A stretch of 5,433 nucleotides of DNA, taken from Micavibrio aeruginosavorus (GTDB lineage Bacteria > Pseudomonadota > Alphaproteobacteria > Micavibrionales > Micavibrionaceae). Each line of letters opens with the position of its first letter. Position 1 is the stretch's first letter. Where the stretch lies: assembly GCA_003241475.1 (NCBI GenBank), contig QFQB01000120.1:1-5433 (forward strand), written 5' to 3'. Position numbers and translations under genes: made by a program. The notes under the pieces are model-generated. The model saw nothing but the letters and a program-made list of their open reading frames with translations. It was not told where the DNA came from and did not search any database. Of this stretch, positions 1-5,028 are shown piece after piece.

Positions 1-541
1 TAGGGTCGTCCCATACCGTGAAATGGCGGCCGCTGCCAAGACTCCCTTTTTCTACCATATTGCCGTTGGAAAGTAGAACCGGACATGATTTTGCATCCGC
101 TTCGATGCGCACCCGGAACGTCGCCATGACATCCGGACGGTCTGTGTAGTAGGTGATGCGGCGAAACCCTTCAGCCTCACATTGCGTGCAATAATTTCCG
201 CCCGAACAATACAATCCCTCAAGGCGGGTGTTTTTCTCCGGCTCTATTTCCGTGACCACATCAAGGACAAATGAATCCGGTAGACTTTCGTTTACGGTCA
301 ATCCGTAATCCGTGATGGATGTCTGAACATCCTTTCCATCGATTTTAAAAGAAAGCAGTTTAAGCGCCTCGCCGTGCAAAAAGAACGGGCCTCTACCTTT
401 TTCATTTTTTGTCCATTGCGTTTTGGCATGCACGACCGTGCGCCCATCGAAAATCTCGAACGTCAAATCGACATGCTTGGCGGCATAGGGCGTCGGCGTA
501 TAATCTTTGAGATATATAGTTTTGGGCGTATCGGTGCGCAT
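1..541 (-). CDS. pepN: Aminopeptidase N (M1 family zinc metallopeptidase), N-terminal part, cut by window edge
   Basis: This reading frame opens with ATG at 541 and stays open to the left edge, giving 180 residues. Its sequence matches the N-terminal beta domain of gammaproteobacterial-type PepN (about 870 residues in E. coli). It contains VDLTFEIFDGRTVVHA (24-39), LEGLYCSGGNYCTQCEAEGF (108-127) and RRITYYTDRPDVMA (127-140), then LLSNGN (156-161) and GRHFTVWDDP (171-180). In E. coli PepN the Gln and Glu of the QCEAEGFR motif bind the substrate's free amino terminus; here they are Q120 and E122. The zinc motif HEXXH and catalytic residues lie beyond the window, so activity cannot be judged. 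The family removes N-terminal residues from peptides in the cytoplasm during protein turnover. The gene starts 42 bases after proB with no visible terminator between, so it may be co-transcribed with obg-proB. Identification is firm; completeness is unknown. Confidence 0.95.
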   Translation of the reverse strand, partial: MRTDTPKTIYLKDYTPTPYAAKHVDLTFEIFDGRTVVHAKTQWTKNEKGRGPFFLHGEALKLLSFKIDGKDVQTSITDYGLTVNESLPDSFVLDVVTEIEPEKNTRLEGLYCSGGNYCTQCEAEGFRRITYYTDRPDVMATFRVRIEADAKSCPVLLSNGNMVEKGSLGSGRHFTVWDDP

Positions 542-547
542 GGAGAA

Positions 548-553
548 TCCTTT
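548..553 (-). promoter_or_regulatory. Ribosome binding site of pepN
   Basis: Read on the minus strand, AAAGGA stands six bases before the ATG at 541. It supports that start codon, which also agrees with the N-terminal alignment to PepN. No promoter was recognised in the 42 bases between proB and pepN. Confidence 0.6.
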
Positions 554-583
554 GTCTAAGAGTATGACAATAGGACGTTCGCG

Positions 584-1720
584 CTAGCTGTTCAAGACAA
601 GGTCGTCCCTATGGATAAGCTCGTCCCCTCTGGAATATCCCAGAATTTGATGGATTTCAGCGCTTTTTCGTCCGGCGATTTGGCGGGTGCTTTCGCCGTC
701 ATAAGCGCACAGCCCAACGCCCAGCATTTTTCCATTAGAATCATAGATTTTAACGGCATCGCCGCGCTCAAAGGCTCCCTCGATGCTTTTGACGCCGGCA
801 GGCAAAAGACTTTTGCCTGCAAGAAGGGCCTGACATGCCCCCGCATCAAGAATAAGTCCCCCCTTGGGCTTAACATGAGCCAAAATCCATTTTTGACGAG
901 CGGATCGCGGTTGTCCGGAGGCTAAGAAAATAGTCGCGCGCGCCTCGCCATTGCAGACATTGCTGAGCGCGTGATGATCGGTCCCCTTGGCAATCATCAT
1001 ATGTACGCCGGATTCCGTTGCAATGCGCGCTGCCTCAATCTTGCTTTTCATGCCGCCCGTAGAAACACCTGCCAGCGCATCGCCTGCCATGGCGATATGT
1101 TCCTGCGTCAAACGCTCGACCAATGGAATATGCTGCGCCAAGGAATCTACACGCGGGTCTGCAGTATAAAGTCCATCTGTTGTAGAGAGTTGTATAACAA
1201 GATCCGCGCCGATCATTTGCGCCACGCGGCTGGCAAGCCGGTCATTGTCGCCAAAACGTATTTCTGCCGTCGATACAGTGTCGTTTTCATTCACGACCGG
1301 AATGATGCCCTTTCCCAGTAGCGCATGGATCGTCGCGCGCGCGTTCAGATGCGAACTGCGGTTTTCCGTGTCGGAAGGCGTCAGGAGAATTTGCGCAACC
1401 GCCTGTCCATAACTTGAAAAGGCCTTGATATAGCATTCCATCAATGCAATTTGACCAACGGCGGCAGCGGCCTGCTTAAGCTCAAGAGGAATGGAAGAGG
1501 GACGCTCTGTGTGAGAAACCCCCATGGCCTTTCGCCCAAGGGCAATGGAGCCGGACGTAACGATTAAAATGGATTTTCCTGCTTTTTTAAGAACCATAAC
1601 GTCATCAGAAAGCGCATTGAGCCATGGTATGCGCGCCCCGTTGTCCGCATCAACCAAAAGAGCAGATCCGATTTTGATGATGATAGTTTTCGAAGCCGCA
1701 ATTAAATCCTTGGGAATCAT
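584..1720 (-). CDS. proB: Glutamate 5-kinase with C-terminal PUA domain
   Basis: ProB phosphorylates L-glutamate with ATP to gamma-glutamyl phosphate, the first and feedback-controlled step of proline synthesis in the cytoplasm. The 378-residue protein has the full family layout. An amino acid kinase domain (about 9-260) carries IIIKIGSALL with K16, TSGSIALGR (55-63), RSSHLNARAT (111-120), NENDTVS (144-150), RFGDND (155-160), STTDGLYTADPR (179-190) and GVSTGGMKSKIEAARIA (218-234). A PUA domain follows (about 284-365, starting near KPKGGLILDAGA). By alignment K16, S56, D147 and N159 correspond to E. coli K10, S50, D137 and N149, which bind ATP or glutamate. The length is close to the usual 367-380. 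The ATG overlaps the obg stop in ATGA, and GAGGAA just upstream inside obg can serve as ribosome binding site, which suggests translational coupling. proA, its usual pathway partner and often its neighbour, is not in the window; pepN follows instead. Confidence 0.98.
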   Translation of the reverse strand: MIPKDLIAASKTIIIKIGSALLVDADNGARIPWLNALSDDVMVLKKAGKSILIVTSGSIALGRKAMGVSHTERPSSIPLELKQAAAAVGQIALMECYIKAFSSYGQAVAQILLTPSDTENRSSHLNARATIHALLGKGIIPVVNENDTVSTAEIRFGDNDRLASRVAQMIGADLVIQLSTTDGLYTADPRVDSLAQHIPLVERLTQEHIAMAGDALAGVSTGGMKSKIEAARIATESGVHMMIAKGTDHHALSNVCNGEARATIFLASGQPRSARQKWILAHVKPKGGLILDAGACQALLAGKSLLPAGVKSIEGAFERGDAVKIYDSNGKMLGVGLCAYDGESTRQIAGRKSAEIHQILGYSRGDELIHRDDLVLNS

Positions 1721-2733
1721 TCTTCCTCGTCAAGCGTGCCCGCGCGTGTTCTTTGAATAATGTCGTTTAGTGCAAAGAGGGTTTTATCAACTCCTTCTTT
1801 GGAAACCCCTGAAATCAATATTGGCAACACTTTGGTCTTTTTCTTGAATTCCTTGGCCACATCTTCAGACAACTCCTTGCCGAGCGCATCGCATTTGTTC
1901 AAGGCAACGATCTCTGGTTTATCTTCCAATCCGTTACCGTATTCCGCCAATTCATTGCGAATGGTTTTATAGGCCTTCCACGGCTCGTCCTGCGTAATGT
2001 CGATCAAATGCAGAACAACCGCCGTGCGCTCGATATGCCCTAGGAACCTATCGCCAAGCCCGTGCCCTTCGTGGGCGCCTTCGATCAAGCCTGGAATATC
2101 GGCCAACACGAACTCCTTGTCGCCGGCCTTGACCACGCCGAGGTTAGGATGAAGAGTCGTGAAGGGATAGTCCGCAATTTTCGGCTTGGCCGCAGTGCAG
2201 GAGGCCAAAAAGGTTGATTTGCCCGCATTGGGCAATCCGACAAGGCCGGCATCGGCAATCAGCTTCAGACGAAGCCATAAACCGCGCTCAACGCCTTTCC
2301 ACCCGGGCGTCATTTTGCGCGGCGCCTGATTGGTCGCGCTTTTATAATGCGCGTTGCCAAAACCGCCGTCGCCGCCCTTGAGGAATTTCACGGTCTGCCC
2401 CGGCTCAATCATATCCAGCAGAACTGTTTCCTGATCCTCATCGAGAATTTCGGTGCCTACCGGTACCTGAATGATAATGTCTGCACCATCTGCGCCGCTA
2501 CGCATCTGACCGGCACCATTGTCGCCGTTCTTGGCGCGGAAATGCTGTGCGTAGCGAAAATCAATCAATGTGTTCAGCTCTTTGATGGCGATGAAAATGA
2601 CGTCGCCGCCGCGGCCGCCGTTCCCGCCGTCAGGCCCGCCCATTTCCACGAACTTCTCGCGCCGAAAAGAAATGGAGCCGGGGCCGCCGTCGCCGCTCTT
2701 GACATAGATTTTGCACTGATCGAGAAATTTCAT
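1717..2733 (-). CDS. obg: Obg/CgtA family GTPase (ribosome assembly)
   Basis: Obg is an essential GTPase that associates with the 50S subunit and acts in its late maturation, with links to the stringent response and cell cycle. The 338-residue protein has the glycine-rich Obg fold (about 1-158: SGDGGPGSISFRREKF, GGPDGGNGGRGGDV, GGDGGFGNAHYKSATNQAPR) followed by the G domain. G1 is GLPNAGKST (166-174), the switch I/G2 region is YPFTTLHPNLG (189-199), G3 is DIPGLIEGA (212-220), G4 is NKCD (279-282), and G5 probably lies in ISGVSKEG (307-314). The protein ends in an acidic DEEE tail. It lacks the additional C-terminal OCT domain found in some Gram-positive Obg proteins. ATG at 2733 is the only reasonable start, because an in-frame TAA lies four codons upstream. 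It follows rpmA after 74 bases containing a terminator-like hairpin, and overlaps proB by four bases. Its position after L21 and L27 is the classic ribosome-linked arrangement. Confidence 0.98.
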   Translation of the reverse strand: MKFLDQCKIYVKSGDGGPGSISFRREKFVEMGGPDGGNGGRGGDVIFIAIKELNTLIDFRYAQHFRAKNGDNGAGQMRSGADGADIIIQVPVGTEILDEDQETVLLDMIEPGQTVKFLKGGDGGFGNAHYKSATNQAPRKMTPGWKGVERGLWLRLKLIADAGLVGLPNAGKSTFLASCTAAKPKIADYPFTTLHPNLGVVKAGDKEFVLADIPGLIEGAHEGHGLGDRFLGHIERTAVVLHLIDITQDEPWKAYKTIRNELAEYGNGLEDKPEIVALNKCDALGKELSEDVAKEFKKKTKVLPILISGVSKEGVDKTLFALNDIIQRTRAGTLDEEE

Positions 2734-2743
2734 GGAGGAGGTG

Positions 2744-2748
2744 CCTTA
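2744..2748 (-). promoter_or_regulatory. Likely Shine-Dalgarno of obg, followed by an anti-SD-like spacer
   Basis: On the minus strand TAAGG stands ten bases before the obg ATG. This spacing is acceptable because TAAGG is the 5' part of the full TAAGGAGGTGA complement of the 16S tail. The ten-base spacer reads CACCTCCTCC, and its first eight bases are identical to the 16S rRNA 3' tail rather than complementary to it, which is unusual so close to a start codon. The same stretch contains TATAAG (2745-2750), which resembles a -10 box, but no matching -35 box was found. Confidence 0.5.
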
Positions 2749-2754
2749 TAAGAA

Positions 2755-2784
2755 AATCGGATGACCGTTTCCGATCATCCGATT
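2755..2784 (-). terminator. Intrinsic terminator or attenuator between rpmA and obg
   Basis: In the transcribed direction AATCGGATGATCG pairs with CGGTCATCCGATT around a GAAA tetraloop. This gives a 13-base-pair stem with one G-U pair. The last stem bases run into a U-rich tail, with TTTTCTTAT read across the stem end. The hairpin starts 23 bases after the rpmA stop and ends 21 bases before the obg ATG. It has the form of a rho-independent terminator. As obg, proB and pepN lie directly downstream, it probably acts as a partial terminator that lowers their transcription relative to rplU-rpmA. The pairing is seen directly; function is inferred. Confidence 0.75.
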
Positions 2785-2805
2785 AGAAATTTTATCCGAT
2801 GACCG
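2756..2805. repeat. Imperfect direct repeat of 12 bases around the terminator
   Basis: ATCGGATGACCG at 2756-2767 and ATCCGATGACCG at 2794-2805 differ at one base. The right copy lies just after the rpmA stop, and the left copy forms one arm of the terminator hairpin. In RNA, the ATCGGAT of the first-transcribed copy can also pair over seven bases with the ATCCGAT of the terminator's second arm, competing weakly with the 13-pair stem. Confidence 0.55.
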
Positions 2806-2807
2806 AA

Positions 2808-3089
2808 TTATTCGGCAGCTTGCGGCTGTGCATCGTTCGCCGGAACGATGTTTACAACCGGTTTGCCTTCACGGCCTTTCGTAAACAAGACGCGGCCATC
2901 AACGAGAGCAAAGATCGTATGATCAGTACCCATGCCGACGTTTTTGCCGGTGTTATATTTCGTGCCGCGCTGGCGGACGATGATATTGCCTGCGAGTACG
3001 ACTTCACCGCCGTAACGCTTAACGCCAAGACGGCGACCTGCTGAATCGCGACCGTTTCTGGAACTACCGCCTGCTTTCTTATGTGCCAT
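2808..3089 (-). CDS. rpmA: 50S ribosomal protein L27
   Basis: L27 is a small basic protein of the large ribosomal subunit whose N-terminal tail reaches toward the peptidyl transferase centre. The 93-residue protein starts MAHKKAGGSSRNGRDSAGRR and continues with LGVKRYGGEVVLAGNIIVRQ and GTKYNTGKNVGMGTDHTIFA, the almost invariant core of bacterial L27. A short variable tail (NIVPANDAQPQAAE) follows. There is no cleavable N-terminal extension of the Firmicutes type. The start is fixed by the conserved MAHKK and by GGAGG eight bases upstream. It lies 33 bases after rplU and is surely in the same transcript. The stop codon TAA sits in the loop of a small inverted repeat, CCGAA-TTA-TTCGG on the plus strand (2803-2815), which is too short to be given a function. 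Confidence 0.99.
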   Translation of the reverse strand: MAHKKAGGSSRNGRDSAGRRLGVKRYGGEVVLAGNIIVRQRGTKYNTGKNVGMGTDHTIFALVDGRVLFTKGREGKPVVNIVPANDAQPQAAE

Positions 3090-3090
3090 T

Positions 3091-3102
3091 GTTCAATCCT
3101 CC
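3091..3102 (-). promoter_or_regulatory. Ribosome binding site of rpmA, sharing AGGATTGAAC with rplU
   Basis: Minus-strand GGAGG lies eight bases before the rpmA ATG, within GGAGGATTGAAC. The ten bases AGGATTGAAC are exactly repeated before rplU at the same distance (one base between the segment and ATG). The rpmA site matches the 16S tail better than the rplU site does. Confidence 0.8.
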
Positions 3103-3122
3103 GGAAAAATATTGTTCTTAAA

Positions 3123-3434
3123 TTAGGCCGCTTTGATATCGGTGATCTCGAGGACCGTCAGATGCTGACGGTGTCCGGCGGTACGGCGATAGTTCTGGCG
3201 GCGTTTCTTCTTAAATACCACAACCTTCTCGTCGCGGATATGGGAAACGACCTTCGCGCTCACTTTTGCACCGGAAATGTCCTTGCCAAGAGCCAGTTTC
3301 TTGCCATCGGCGGAGAAGGCGAGGATGTCCAGATCGATGCTGGCGCCTTCCTTGGCGTCGAGGGATTCGACCTCGATCGTGTCATTTTTGGCTACGCGGT
3401 ACTGTTTTCCGCCGGTGCGCACTACTGCAAACAT
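3123..3434 (-). CDS. rplU: 50S ribosomal protein L21
   Basis: L21 is a large-subunit protein that binds 23S rRNA. The 103-residue product matches the usual bacterial length. It begins MFAVVRTGGKQYRVAKNDTI, with the family hallmark GGKQYRV, and has VESLDAKEGA in the middle. The basic segment VVVFKKKRRQNYRRTAGHRQ (71-90) carries the signature KxKRRxxYRRxxGHRQ, followed by LTVLEITDI. It is the first gene of the ribosomal unit, with its own sigma70-type promoter about 100 bases upstream and a leader of roughly 70 bases. rpmA follows after 33 bases. Confidence 0.98.
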   Translation of the reverse strand: MFAVVRTGGKQYRVAKNDTIEVESLDAKEGASIDLDILAFSADGKKLALGKDISGAKVSAKVVSHIRDEKVVVFKKKRRQNYRRTAGHRQHLTVLEITDIKAA

Positions 3435-3435
3435 G

Positions 3436-3445
3436 GTTCAATCCT
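3436..3445 (-). promoter_or_regulatory. Ribosome binding site of rplU, copy of the rpmA segment
   Basis: AGGATTGAAC precedes the rplU ATG with one base between, identical in sequence and offset to the segment before rpmA. The SD core is AGGA, seven bases before ATG. Identical initiation regions could help give equal synthesis of L21 and L27, which is an inference. Confidence 0.7.
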
Positions 3446-3470
3446 GATATTTTGTGTTCTATTTCAAAGA

Positions 3471-3490
3471 CTTAAAGAATCAACTTCAAG
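3471..3490 (-). other. Possible small hairpin in the rplU leader
   Basis: In the transcript CTTGAAG can pair with CTTTAAG around the six-base loop TTGATT, giving seven pairs including one G-U. It lies about 37 bases before the ATG in the rplU 5' leader. The stem is AU-rich and weak, and there is no evidence that it matches a known ribosomal leader motif. Confidence 0.25.
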
Positions 3491-3513
3491 CGCCCAGATT
3501 TCTGAGTCCGCGT

Positions 3514-3541
3514 AATATACACAATGATTTCGGGGTGTCAA
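3514..3541 (-). promoter_or_regulatory. Sigma70-type promoter of rplU-rpmA
   Basis: On the minus strand a perfect -35 box TTGACA (3536-3541) is followed after 16 bases by TATATT (3514-3519), a five-of-six match to the -10 consensus. Transcription would start near 3507, giving a leader of about 73 bases before the rplU ATG. The promoter lies about 30 bases after the stop of the upstream methyltransferase gene, with no intrinsic terminator seen between, so read-through from that gene cannot be excluded. Confidence 0.8.
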
Positions 3542-3571
3542 GGAAATCGGCGCGCCATTGTGCAGGACAGC

Positions 3572-4258
3572 CTATTTTACTGCCGTTACCGTATAACCTG
3601 TCGTGGCTTTGGTATTAGTAGCTATTTTGGAAAAGAGCCAAAAAATAGGATATTGAATCAATATATATATGAAGAAGAACAACCCGACATATCTTTGCAT
3701 ACGGTCAGTGTTAATGATCCCTCGGGCAAAAAGCACCAGAATACTGGAATAATAATCATTGCGCTCTTTCATGGAAACAGGATGAAAAGCCGCCAGCATA
3801 TGGGTCAGGCCATATTTAGTGTATCGGTAGAAATCATATGGCTCATCATGCAACGGGAAGATGAAAGGCGTGCTCAAGTAGAGCTTCCCTCCCGGCTTTA
3901 GAACCCTGTACACCTCATCTATGCCTTTTTGGGGAGTTTTTACATGCTCCAAGACCTCTACCATGAATACGCAATCTATCGAATTATCTTCAAACATATG
4001 CATATTGCAGACATCGGCAACGATATCCGGCTTACGGTCCGGATCTATGTCCGTTTGGATTAGATTCGCGTTCTTTATGGCACGCAAATGCCGGAAGACT
4101 TCACCGCCGGAGCCGACATTAAGTATCTTGTATTCCCGATGATCCGCCCGTGCGTTCAACTCGGAGCACTGCTCTTCCAGCCAAGTATACAGCCCCTCGC
4201 GGCTGAACTTTTTGGAAAGCCTGTGAAAAACGCTGAATACCTTGTTGCCGATACTCAT
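3572..4258 (-). CDS. Class I SAM-dependent methyltransferase (Methyltransf_11-like), C-terminal hydrophobic segment
   Basis: The 228-residue protein has a recognisable class I methyltransferase fold. Motif I is YKILNVGSGGEVFRHL (43-58), the ribose-binding acidic region is QTDIDPD (68-74), DIVADVCNMHMFEDNSIDCV (78-97) leads into MVEVLEHV (99-106), and YRVLKPGGKLYLSTPFIF (117-134) is the strand 5 region. Then comes PLHDEPYDFYRYTKYGL (135-151), a signature common in methyltransferases of cell-surface sugar clusters. Residues about 200-219 are strongly hydrophobic with aromatics and could be a membrane anchor or buried helix. The start chosen is ATG at 4258, which overlaps the previous gene's stop in ATGA. 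An upstream in-frame ATG at 4372 would add 38 basic residues and overlap that gene by 118 bases, which is unlikely. The substrate is unknown; sugar or glycan-precursor methylation is an inference. Confidence 0.85.
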   Translation of the reverse strand: MSIGNKVFSVFHRLSKKFSREGLYTWLEEQCSELNARADHREYKILNVGSGGEVFRHLRAIKNANLIQTDIDPDRKPDIVADVCNMHMFEDNSIDCVFMVEVLEHVKTPQKGIDEVYRVLKPGGKLYLSTPFIFPLHDEPYDFYRYTKYGLTHMLAAFHPVSMKERNDYYSSILVLFARGIINTDRMQRYVGLFFFIYILIQYPIFWLFSKIATNTKATTGYTVTAVK

Positions 4259-4983
4259 GCTGACTCGACTTTCAACTTTCTCATGAGTCTCGATAGCCAA
4301 TAGCCGATGTGGCCGCCGACGTTTAAGACGGCGTTGAATCCAATCAGGGGCGGGAAGTAATCGCCCAGCCATGGCTTTTCGTATGTGGCAACGGAGCCAT
4401 CGGAATCAAATTTCCCGACAATCTTGCCAGCCCATTTTTCCGGTTGGCGCGACGCAATCATGAAAACATAGACGCTTGCATCCAGTTCGCCATTAAAAGA
4501 AGAGTACAAAACTTTAAAGCCGTTTTTTTCAAACAATTTCTGCATGCAGGTCGGCGTAAAACGCCAATAATCGCCATAATCAGCATGCATTTGCTGCAGA
4601 AATGGAAGGACAAGAATGACAGTATCAGACGACATCTTACACAGATTTTCAAAAGCTTTGTGAACTTCAAAAATATGTTCGAGAACCGTGTGGTTAAAAA
4701 CCGTCTCGAATTTTTGATGAAGATCCGCCGGCAACTCCGCCGTCAGATCAAGGAATATTTCACCCTCCGTTCCCTGAAATCCCATGGCCTCAGATTTGTA
4801 GTTTGTAATCGAATAAGACTTGGCTTTATTAAAATACGTCTTGTAAGTGCTTCCGTCTTTATCGGAATCTTTCCAGCCGCTTACATTGACGACGTTTCCA
4901 TCGAACATGTAGGCAAACTTGCGCAATTCCTTGTTCGACCAAATACGGGGAACTCTGGATTTTCTATCTACCAAAAATGACAC
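4255..4983 (-). CDS. Methyltransferase-like protein with atypical SAM-binding region
   Basis: This 242-residue protein resembles class I methyltransferases in its second half: FETVFNHTVLEHIFEVHKAF (92-111), then TVILVLPFLQQMHADYGDYW (121-140) and RFTPTCMQKLFEKNGFKVLY (141-160). This fits the strand 4-strand 5 region and the following loop. The expected glycine-rich motif I is replaced by VVNVSGWKDSDKDGSTY (31-47), and the acidic residue after strand 2 is not obvious (YSITNY, 57-62). It may bind SAM in a modified way, or be a partner or inactive homologue. The start is GTG at 4983. AAGGA lies eight bases upstream, an in-frame TGA stands just before it, and the nearby ATG at 4999 is out of frame. 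It follows the preceding methyltransferase gene after 45 bases and shares ATGA with the next gene, so the three are probably one transcription unit. I cannot name a substrate. Confidence 0.75.
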   Translation of the reverse strand: MSFLVDRKSRVPRIWSNKELRKFAYMFDGNVVNVSGWKDSDKDGSTYKTYFNKAKSYSITNYKSEAMGFQGTEGEIFLDLTAELPADLHQKFETVFNHTVLEHIFEVHKAFENLCKMSSDTVILVLPFLQQMHADYGDYWRFTPTCMQKLFEKNGFKVLYSSFNGELDASVYVFMIASRQPEKWAGKIVGKFDSDGSVATYEKPWLGDYFPPLIGFNAVLNVGGHIGYWLSRLMRKLKVESA

Positions 4984-4991
4984 TGCCGGAT

Positions 4992-4996
4992 TCCTT
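4992..4996 (-). promoter_or_regulatory. Ribosome binding site deciding the GTG start at 4983
   Basis: Minus-strand AAGGA stands eight bases before GTG at 4983. It overlaps the end of an out-of-frame ATG at 4999-4997, which might otherwise be taken for the start. The in-frame TGA five codons upstream excludes a longer protein. Confidence 0.6.
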
Positions 4997-5028
4997 CATA
5001 TGATCACAGGGGCGCAAGCTAAACGTTT

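Noticed and set aside
552..570. Inverted repeat TTGTC-9-GACAA between proB and pepN as a terminator
   Set aside because: Only five AU-rich pairs with a nine-base loop and no U-run, so it is too weak to support.
611..1321. Plus-strand open frames of 104 and 116 codons opposite proB
   Set aside because: They are antisense to a complete, well-conserved gene and have no recognisable domain.
2734..2742. Plus-strand GGAGGAGGT resembling a strong Shine-Dalgarno site
   Set aside because: No plausible plus-strand coding region follows; it is the complement of the CACCTCCTCC leader of obg.
2347..2751. Plus-strand open frame of 134 codons opposite the obg N-terminal region
   Set aside because: It lies antisense to the conserved Obg domain, shows no family resemblance, and is explained by the glycine-rich, GC-rich codons of obg.
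3549..3556. GGCGCGCC palindrome downstream of the last methyltransferase gene
   Set aside because: An isolated eight-base palindrome without a spaced stem or U-tail is not a terminator and has no other supporting context.
3524..3901. Plus-strand open frame of 125 codons opposite the methyltransferase C-terminus
   Set aside because: It is antisense to a recognisable protein and crosses the rplU promoter, with no domain of its own.
4259..4372. A 38-residue N-terminal extension of the 228-residue methyltransferase from ATG at 4372
   Set aside because: It would overlap the upstream coding region by 118 bases, and its very basic sequence is what an out-of-frame reading would give. The ATGA junction at 4258 is a far better start.
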